From CAZOBJ01 sp964577825 (GTDB taxonomy: Bacteria > Planctomycetota > SZUA-567 > JAFGNG01), in contig CAZOBJ010000127.1 of the NCBI GenBank assembly GCA_964577825.1, forward strand, positions 1-7,996: 7,996 nucleotides of DNA, written 5' to 3'. This document shows positions 1-4,164 of this stretch, one piece after another. How positions within the stretch are numbered: the first letter of the stretch is position 1; each line of letters begins with the position of its first letter. The notes below the pieces were generated by a model. It was not told where the DNA came from. It made no database searches and saw only the letters and a program-made list of their open reading frames with translations. The translations under genes and the position numbers were made by a program.

Positions 1-181
1 TGTCGCCGAAGGCCTTGATCTGGGCCGCGGCGCGCGCGCCGTCCTGCTCGGCGAACAGCACGTTGTACGTGGCGTTGGAGTTGAACGGCGGGTCCAGGTA
101 CACGAGGTCCACGGACGCGTCGCCCACGTACCGGCGCAACACGTCCAGGCAGTCGCCGTAGTACAGGGTGTTCTCGGGCAT
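1..181 (-). CDS. N4/N6 site-specific DNA methyltransferase, N-terminal part
   Basis: Only the first 60 codons are present; the gene continues past the left edge. The protein opens with a YYGDCLDVL segment and reaches the catalytic motif DPPFNS at residues 30-35. This is the D-P-P-[YF] motif IV of amino-methyltransferases, which transfer a methyl group from S-adenosylmethionine to adenine N6 or cytosine N4. A catalytic motif this close to the N-terminus fits the beta-type order, with the cofactor-binding region expected later in the missing part. The stretch after it (YNVLFAEQDG, then AAQIKAF) matches, from memory, a common group of bacterial methylases annotated only as site-specific DNA-methyltransferase. 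The start is ATG at 181, with a GGAGG-type ribosome binding site about 8 bases upstream. Whether it belongs to a restriction system or is an orphan cannot be told here. Confidence 0.85.
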   Translation of the reverse strand, partial: MPENTLYYGDCLDVLRRYVGDASVDLVYLDPPFNSNATYNVLFAEQDGARAAAQIKAFGD

Positions 182-248
182 CGGGCGCCCTCCGTGCCTC
201 CTTCATACCGTGCCCCGCGCGGCGGGGGCTGTCAAGGGCGAGGGCGGG

Positions 249-260
249 GCGGCCGGCCGC
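249..260. repeat. 12-bp perfect GC palindrome between the repeat protein and the methylase
   Basis: GCGGCCGGCCGC is a perfect palindrome in the 91-base spacer between the stop of the repeat protein (273) and the methylase start (181). It could fold into a short hairpin. No T-run follows on the minus strand, so it is not a classical intrinsic terminator. In such GC-rich DNA it may be chance. Confidence 0.3.
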
Positions 261-272
261 TCGACGCAGGCC

Positions 273-770
273 TTACGGCGCGGACCAGACCACCTCGCCC
301 TGCTCGTCCGCGAGTCTCAACCCCGGCCCGGCCTTGGTCACGGTCAGAACGGCGCGGGGTTTGTCGTTCTCGTCCAAGAGCTCAAGCCCGGGCCCCTGGT
401 CGGACACGCCCAGCGTAAGGCGGAGTTTGCCCTCGTTGTCGAACAGGACCAGCCCCGGCCCCTGGTCGGACACGCCCAGCGTGACGCGGAGTTCGCCCTG
501 GTTGTCGAGCAGGATGAGCCCCGGGCCCTTGTCGCCCACACCCAGCGCGGCGCGCGCTTGGCCCTGCTCGTCCACGATCACAAACTGGGTGGCGCGGATG
601 CCCTTGGCCCCGGCCTCGCCCGCCTGCGGGCCCGCGGCCGCCGACAGAAAGGCCGATCCGGCGATCAGGGGCACGCCGAACACGGCCACCAGGGCCACGA
701 GCCAGCGGGTGCGCCGGTTCGCGCGGGTGAGCTCCCGCTCCAGGTTGTCGAGCCGTTCTTCCGTGGTCAT
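273..770 (-). CDS. Membrane-anchored protein with 22-residue tandem repeats
   Basis: This 165-residue protein has a charged, probably coiled N-terminus (residues 1-22, many Glu and Arg), one transmembrane segment at about 23-45 (WLVALVAVFGVPLIAGSAFL), and an Ala/Gly linker. From residue 67 there are four full tandem repeats of 22 residues and a partial fifth. The consensus is D-[NE]-x-G-x-x-R-x-x-L-G-V-S-D-x-G-P-G-L-x-L. Such a strict period suggests a regular beta structure, probably outside the cytoplasmic membrane. I know similar GPGL-repeat proteins from environmental bacteria but no function for them. The ATG at 770 has an excellent AGGAGGAGG site that includes the stop codon of the upstream M48 peptidase gene, so the two are almost certainly one transcript and translationally coupled. 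Longer reading frames starting further upstream are shadows of the peptidase gene. Confidence 0.85.
   Translation of the reverse strand: MTTEERLDNLERELTRANRRTRWLVALVAVFGVPLIAGSAFLSAAAGPQAGEAGAKGIRATQFVIVDEQGQARAALGVGDKGPGLILLDNQGELRVTLGVSDQGPGLVLFDNEGKLRLTLGVSDQGPGLELLDENDKPRAVLTVTKAGPGLRLADEQGEVVWSAP
309..572 (-). repeat. 66-bp in-frame tandem repeats (four copies)
   Basis: Four 66-base units encode residues 67-88, 89-110, 111-132 and 133-154 of the repeat protein, and a partial unit follows down to 276. The middle copies are the closest: the same 24-base stretch occurs at 393-416 and 459-482, exactly 66 bases apart. The outer copies have diverged. The exact period and high identity suggest expansion by unequal recombination or slippage, so copy number may differ between strains. 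Confidence 0.85.
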
Positions 771-774
771 CGCG

Positions 775-784
775 CCTCCTCCTA
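775..784 (-). promoter_or_regulatory. Stop codon inside the next gene's ribosome binding site
   Basis: On the minus strand the M48 gene ends in TAG, and these bases are the start of TAGGAGGAGG, the ribosome binding site of the repeat-protein gene. Four bases (CGCG) separate it from that gene's ATG. Ribosomes ending on the peptidase gene would be placed to restart, which implies coupled expression. Confidence 0.75.
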
Positions 785-1618
785 TCTTGCATCCCGGTAA
801 TAGGACAGGGCCTCGGGCAGGTCCTCGCGGATCGCGGCGATGCGCGCCTGGTCGGTGGGATGGGTGCGCAGGAACACGGGGACGTTGGGGCCCTGGTCGG
901 CCGCGGCCATGCGCTGCCACAGGTCCACGGCGCCGCGCGGGTCGTAGCCGGCCATGGCCATGAACACCAGGCCCAGACGGTCGGCCTCGGCCTCCTGGCG
1001 GCGGCTGTGCGGGAGCATGACCCCGAGCCCCGCGCCCGCGCCGTAGAGCGCGCGGAAGATGTTGCGCGTCTTGTCGCCCTGGTCGGCGAGCGCCCGGTCG
1101 AGCGCGAGGCCGAGGCCGCTTAGGACCAGGGCCTGGCTCATGCGCTCGCGCGCATGCTGGGCCACCGCGTGCGCGATCTCGTGCGAGACCACCACGGCGA
1201 GCCCGTTCTCGTCCTTGGTGATGGGCAACAGCCCCGTGTACACGGCCACCTTGCCCCCGGGCATGCAGAAGGCGTTTTGCTCCTCGCTTTCGATGAGGCG
1301 GAACTCCCAGGCGTAGCCGGAGAGCCGGTCCGCGAGCCCGCGCTCGGCAAAGTAGCGATCCACCGCGGACGAGACGCGCCCGCCCACGCGCTGAAGGAGC
1401 GCGGTCTGCCGCGCGTCCGTGGACAGGGTCTCCTGCTGAAGGATCTCGCGGTACTGGCGGTCGCTCAGGGCCTGGAGCTGGCCGGCGCTCACCAGCGCGA
1501 GCTGCTTGCGGCCGGTGATGGGCACCTCCTGCACGCACCCGGCCAGGAGCGCGGCCACGAGCGCGGCGCAGGCGAGCGTGCGAACACGTGCGGTGCGGTC
1601 ACGCAGTGCGGTCGGCAT
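782..1618 (-). CDS. M48-family zinc metallopeptidase, lipoprotein
   Basis: This 278-residue protein has a lipoprotein signal peptide, with a hydrophobic stretch and lipobox LAGC at 25-28; Cys28 would be lipidated, placing it on a periplasm-facing membrane. The mature N-terminus VPITGRKQL is typical of this group. The substrate-groove motif NAFCMPGG lies at 115-122. The catalytic HEIAH is at 146-150, with His146 and His150 as zinc ligands and Glu147 as the catalytic residue. The third ligand is Glu209 in the ExEAD motif at 209-213. All catalytic residues are present and the length is normal. By family (LoiP/Oma1-like M48) it should degrade misfolded or damaged envelope proteins. The start is ATG at 1618 with GGAGG 8 bases upstream; a longer reading frame upstream lacks coding character. 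The repressor gene ends 47 bases upstream on the same strand, with no clear promoter between them. The membrane repeat protein is coupled downstream and may be a partner. Confidence 0.92.
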   Translation of the reverse strand: MPTALRDRTARVRTLACAALVAALLAGCVQEVPITGRKQLALVSAGQLQALSDRQYREILQQETLSTDARQTALLQRVGGRVSSAVDRYFAERGLADRLSGYAWEFRLIESEEQNAFCMPGGKVAVYTGLLPITKDENGLAVVVSHEIAHAVAQHARERMSQALVLSGLGLALDRALADQGDKTRNIFRALYGAGAGLGVMLPHSRRQEAEADRLGLVFMAMAGYDPRGAVDLWQRMAAADQGPNVPVFLRTHPTDQARIAAIREDLPEALSYYRDAR

Positions 1619-1665
1619 GGGACGTTCCTCCGGGCGCGGCCTGCCCCTGCCGCGCGGGATCCAGT

Positions 1666-2418
1666 TTAGCCCTCCGGCGCGCCGCGGGCAAGGGGGTGGC
1701 CTGTGGGCAGGTCGTCGGTGGCGACCACGGTCGGCGGGTCGAACCACACGCCCACGACCTGGTACACGCGCCGGATCGCGTCCGCGGATACGTGCCGGGG
1801 CGCGATGCTCAGCAAGGGATTCACGGAGCAGAGCTGGAACCCGTCCTCGCGCCGGTACACGCGCTTGAACAGGATCCCGCCCTCGTCGGCGAGCTCCACG
1901 ATGGCCAGCGCCCCGTCGGGCACCTCGCCGGGATGGTCCCTGCGCCGGGCGAACACGCTCTGCCCGTCCAGGGCCACGGGCTCCATGCTCGCGCCCTCCA
2001 CGCGCACGGCCACGGTGTCCGCGTCGATGACCACGTACTCGCCGCTCACCTCCTCCTCGAAGGTGACCCGGCCGCCCGACTCGTCCGCGGCCGCGTGGCC
2101 CACCACGGGCAGGGCGCCCGGAACGGCCCGGGTGCCGGGATAGGGCACGTCCGGCTCGCGCACCTGCACGCCCGCGAGCACGTCGGCGGCCCGTCGGCCC
2201 CGCGCGCCCAAGAGCGCCTCCACGCTCGTCTCCAGGGCGCGGGCCAGGGCCATGATGCGCGCGGGGTCGGAGGGGAAGACCCCGTGCTCGATCTGGGAGA
2301 TGCGGTGCGGGTACCAGCCCATGCGCGCGGCCACCTGCGCCTGGGTCAGCCCCAGGGCTCTGCGCCGGGCGCGCACGTTGCGCGAAAAATCGGACTGGGC
2401 CTTGCCGTGCGTATCCAT
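1666..2418 (-). CDS. XRE/S24 phage-type repressor (CI/LexA-like)
   Basis: Counting from ATG 2418, the protein has 250 residues. An XRE helix-turn-helix is at about 10-65, with the core LTQAQVAARMGWYPHRISQ at 24-42. An S24 (LexA/CI) domain is at about 103-228, with nucleophile Ser144 in the motif SMEP and general base Lys185 in FKRVYR. It should bind operators as a dimer and repress itself and the divergent genes. The segment PVVGHAAADES at 104-114 lines up with PLVGRVAAGEP of LexA, but the Gly after the scissile bond is Asp112, so self-cleavage may be lost. The start is uncertain. ATG 2433 adds five residues (MQTRP), and the frame stays open into the sequence gap at 2443. I prefer 2418 because conserved-looking sequence starts there, but neither ATG has a strong ribosome binding site. 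The C-terminal tail past residue 228 is Pro-rich and not part of the fold. Confidence 0.88.
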   Translation of the reverse strand: MDTHGKAQSDFSRNVRARRRALGLTQAQVAARMGWYPHRISQIEHGVFPSDPARIMALARALETSVEALLGARGRRAADVLAGVQVREPDVPYPGTRAVPGALPVVGHAAADESGGRVTFEEEVSGEYVVIDADTVAVRVEGASMEPVALDGQSVFARRRDHPGEVPDGALAIVELADEGGILFKRVYRREDGFQLCSVNPLLSIAPRHVSADAIRRVYQVVGVWFDPPTVVATDDLPTGHPLARGAPEG

Positions 2419-2430
2419 GGGTCTCGTTTG

Positions 2431-2436
2431 CATATA
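2431..2436 (-). promoter_or_regulatory. Possible -10 element of the repressor promoter
   Basis: TATATG on the minus strand matches four of six consensus positions. Transcription would begin near 2424, only about six bases before ATG 2418. A nearly leaderless transcript would explain the lack of a ribosome binding site and resembles phage lambda cI expressed from PRM. The matching -35 would lie in the unsequenced gap, so this is a guess from one hexamer. It also overlaps the alternative start at 2433. Confidence 0.2.
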
Positions 2437-2442
2437 CGCGAT

Positions 2443-2542
2443 NNNNNNNNNNNNNNNNNNNNNNNNNNNNNNNNNNNNNNNNNNNNNNNNNNNNNNNNNN
2501 NNNNNNNNNNNNNNNNNNNNNNNNNNNNNNNNNNNNNNNNNN
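2443..2542. other. Assembly gap (100 N) in the divergent control region
   Basis: A run of exactly 100 N, the usual placeholder for a gap of unknown size. It lies between the divergent repressor and five-cysteine protein genes, where the promoters and operators should be. The two flanks do not repeat each other, so unlike the second gap it probably hides real missing sequence. Confidence 0.95.
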
Positions 2543-2581
2543 CGCGCGGCCGGGGACCGTTCGCAGAGGAGGGCAAGGGCC

Positions 2582-3292
2582 ATGCTCAAACGAATCGCCC
2601 CAACGGAGCTTGTGGAAGCGTATCCCGTGCTCGCGGCCGAGAGTCCGGCGCGCGCCGCGGTGCGGGGGAATCTCGGGTCCGGGTTGCGGCCGGCCGAGCT
2701 CGAACGTGTGCGCCTGCCCGAGCCGCAGGCGCCCGCGGCGTGGACCGTGCCCGGTCTGGCCGGTCCGCGCTGTGCGCCCGAGCTCGAGGGGATCGTGGTC
2801 GGATACCGGGACGCGCGCGCCTACTGGCCCACGGGGGCCGCGGACGGTCCGCCCCGCTGCTTTGCCCCGGACGCGGAGGAGGGCCGCGGCACCCCGGGCG
2901 GGCCGTGCGAGGCGTGCCCGCTTGCGCAGTTCGGCTCGGCCCCGGACGGGCGGGGCCAGGCGTGCCGGGCCTGCCGCAGGCTATGGGTGCTCTTGCCCGG
3001 CCGCGCGGTGCCCGTGAGCGTGACCCTGCCGCCCGCGAGCCTGGGCGCGGCGCGGCGGTACTTCGTGCGCCTCGCGGGCGCGGGCCTCGCGTACTGGGCC
3101 GCGGTCACGCGCATCGGGCTCGCGGCCGCGGTGCGCGCGGACGGGACCGGGTACCGGCGGGCGACCTTCCGGTGCGCCGCGCGCCTGGAGTGCGCGGCCG
3201 CGCGGCTCGTGGACGCGTACCGCACGGCGGTCTTCGGCCAGGGCGAGGAGCGCGCGCCCGGTGAGGCGCAGGCGCACTCCGAGCGCAACTGA
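2582..3292 (+). CDS. Five-cysteine protein of the phage/mobile-element type, function unknown
   Basis: This 236-residue protein has a cysteine cluster at 93, 109, 112, 128 and 131, read as C..CEACPLAQFGS..GQACRAC, probably a zinc site. A predicted beta-rich body follows: VLLPGRAVPVSVTLPPASL at 136-154, then AVTRIGLA and YRRATFRCAARL up to about 202. From memory this order (C-P-x-x-Q-F-G-S, G-x-G-x-A-C, R-R-L-x-x-L, the leucine-rich strand, V-T-R-I-x-L) matches a family of uncharacterised proteins from phages and integrative elements of low-GC Gram-positives and sulfate reducers. A single-stranded-DNA-binding role is possible by analogy but not shown. The ATG at 2582 has GAGGAGG about 10 bases upstream. 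The frame is open back into the gap, so an earlier start cannot be excluded. It is divergent from the repressor and probably controlled by it. Confidence 0.75.
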   Translation: MLKRIAPTELVEAYPVLAAESPARAAVRGNLGSGLRPAELERVRLPEPQAPAAWTVPGLAGPRCAPELEGIVVGYRDARAYWPTGAADGPPRCFAPDAEEGRGTPGGPCEACPLAQFGSAPDGRGQACRACRRLWVLLPGRAVPVSVTLPPASLGAARRYFVRLAGAGLAYWAAVTRIGLAAAVRADGTGYRRATFRCAARLECAAARLVDAYRTAVFGQGEERAPGEAQAHSERN

Positions 3293-3374
3293 ACTGCGGG
3301 ATCCGCTCCAGGCACTGCACTCGGACAAGGGGTCGGAAGAATCGGCGAAGCAAAGACGCGCGAGGAGACCATGC

Positions 3375-3626
3375 ATGCGTTGCGTGTACGGGTGGCCGGA
3401 AGACGACGGGTGCGGCGAGCTGGCGCGCAGGCTCATGGCCCGGCAGGGACGGCGGTGGGCGCGCCGCGTGGTGCGGCTCAACGCCGACGTGCTCCACCGC
3501 GCGCGCCAGGGGCTGCGCCCGCGCCTGTACCTGCACGGCTGGGGCGGCCAGGGCGCGGTGGCAGACAATGCCAAGCGGCCCGAGGACTGGCAGAACCGGT
3601 ACTACGACGAGGAGATGCTCTCGTGA
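3375..3626 (+). CDS. Small conserved-looking protein of unknown function (83 aa)
   Basis: I do not recognise this 83-residue protein. It has two cysteines (3 and 13), a basic helix-forming middle (LARRLMARQGRRWARRVVRL, 16-35), a Gly/Trp segment (LHGWGGQG) and an acidic tail. Nearly every third codon position is G or C, which supports real coding. The ATG at 3375 follows GAGGAG with a 7-base spacer. Another ATG four bases earlier is too close to that site and opens a different, less codon-like frame. Its stop overlaps the GTG start of the next gene (GTGA), so the two are translated together. The basic composition and neighbours hint at nucleic-acid binding, which is only a guess. Confidence 0.65.
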   Translation: MRCVYGWPEDDGCGELARRLMARQGRRWARRVVRLNADVLHRARQGLRPRLYLHGWGGQGAVADNAKRPEDWQNRYYDEEMLS

Positions 3627-4009
3627 CGGACGCGCACGCCGAGGCGGTGCTCGTGGGCTGGGCACAGAACCCGGCCTGCCCGCACTGCGGCTTCGGCACG
3701 ACGGAGCTGCACGACTGGCGCGAGCGGCGGGTGTGGCACCTGGCCACCGGTCCCCGCGCGGTGCGCGCGCGGCTGCGCGTGCCGTGCCTGCGGTGCCTGC
3801 GCTGCGGGCGGTCCTTCCTGGACCCCGCGGGCGAGACGTATGCGCCCCCGGGCCGGCGGCTCACGTGGCCGGCCATCGCCCGGGTGCTCGACGCCGTGGA
3901 CGCGGAAGGCGGCCCGCGTCCGGCGGCCGCGCGCCTGGCGCGCGAGTTCGGCCTGCGCCTGTCTCCAGGCACGGTGGCGAGCCTGTGGCGCGCGTACGGG
4001 CGCAACTGA
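3623..4009 (+). CDS. Zinc-ribbon plus helix-turn-helix protein, ISL3-transposase-like N-terminus
   Basis: This 128-residue protein starts with GTG, which overlaps the upstream stop codon; GAGGAG lies 10 bases upstream. The N-terminal half has two cysteine pairs, CPHC at 19-22 and CLRC at 58-61 (Cys55 is also available). Between them is a strand-rich basic stretch, RVWHLATGPRAVRARLRVPC. This layout resembles the zinc ribbon at the N-terminus of ISL3-family transposases. The second half (about 80-125) looks like one helix-turn-helix: AAARLAREFGL, then SPGTVASLWRAYGR. There is no DDE catalytic domain and the protein stops cleanly after the helix-turn-helix, so it is more likely a DNA-binding regulator than a transposase. 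It could be the activator or late regulator of this small module, or a truncated transposase that has been kept. Coding bias is strong and no frameshift is visible. Confidence 0.72.
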   Translation: MTDAHAEAVLVGWAQNPACPHCGFGTTELHDWRERRVWHLATGPRAVRARLRVPCLRCLRCGRSFLDPAGETYAPPGRRLTWPAIARVLDAVDAEGGPRPAAARLAREFGLRLSPGTVASLWRAYGRN

Positions 4010-4043
4010 CCCGATCCGCGCTGCGCGGGGCGGGCGCGCGCAC

Positions 4044-4067
4044 ATCTCGAGATTTTGCGTGGCAAAA
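4044..4067. promoter_or_regulatory. Two adjacent dyads upstream of the DUF4139 gene, possible operator
   Basis: The 155-base spacer between 4009 and 4165 has a rare AT-richer patch. It contains a perfect 10-base palindrome, ATCTCGAGAT (4044-4053), sharing its last base with a perfect inverted repeat, TTTTGC-GTG-GCAAAA (4053-4067). TAGGAT at 4082-4087 could be a -10, but no -35 at good spacing is clear. A regulator site or a hairpin is plausible; a promoter for the downstream operon is expected in this spacer. An earlier hairpin (CCGCG-CTG-CGCGG, 4016-4028) lacks a T-run. Confidence 0.35.
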
Positions 4068-4164
4068 CGCGGCGCATGGCGTAGGATGCCGGACGCAGGG
4101 CATGGTGAAGAATCCGTCTGGAGCGGGCCCGCAGGGGCCCCGCCGCGCACAAAGGAGACCACGC

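Noticed and set aside
230..235. Perfect TTGACA (minus strand) upstream of the methylase
   Set aside because: No acceptable -10 lies at 16-18 bases; the nearest candidate, TATGAA, is 22 bases away. I do not call a promoter.
309..572. 66-base repeats as a CRISPR array
   Set aside because: The units are contiguous, in frame and protein-coding, with no spacers.
771..1538. 421-codon frame that fuses upstream sequence to the repeat protein
   Set aside because: The upstream part is the M48 peptidase gene in a different frame; the coupled ATG at 770 is the true start.
3371..3622. N-terminal extension of the zinc-ribbon protein from ATG 3371
   Set aside because: The spacer to GAGGAG is only three bases and the translation is Arg/Ala/Pro-rich. 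The overlapping frame from ATG 3375 has proper codon bias and spacing. The GTG at 3623 fits a coupled start.
4016..4028. Hairpin CCGCG-CTG-CGCGG after the zinc-ribbon gene as a terminator
   Set aside because: The stem is short and no T-run follows directly, so an intrinsic terminator is not supported.
4123..4143. GC-rich hairpin in the DUF4139 leader as a riboswitch or attenuator
   Set aside because: Several alternative pairings are possible in this nearly pure G/C stretch and no conserved aptamer feature is visible.
3568..4164. 199-residue N-terminal extension of the DUF4139 protein
   Set aside because: It reads the zinc-ribbon gene in a wrong frame, and the ATG at 4165 has a strong ribosome binding site followed by a signal peptide.
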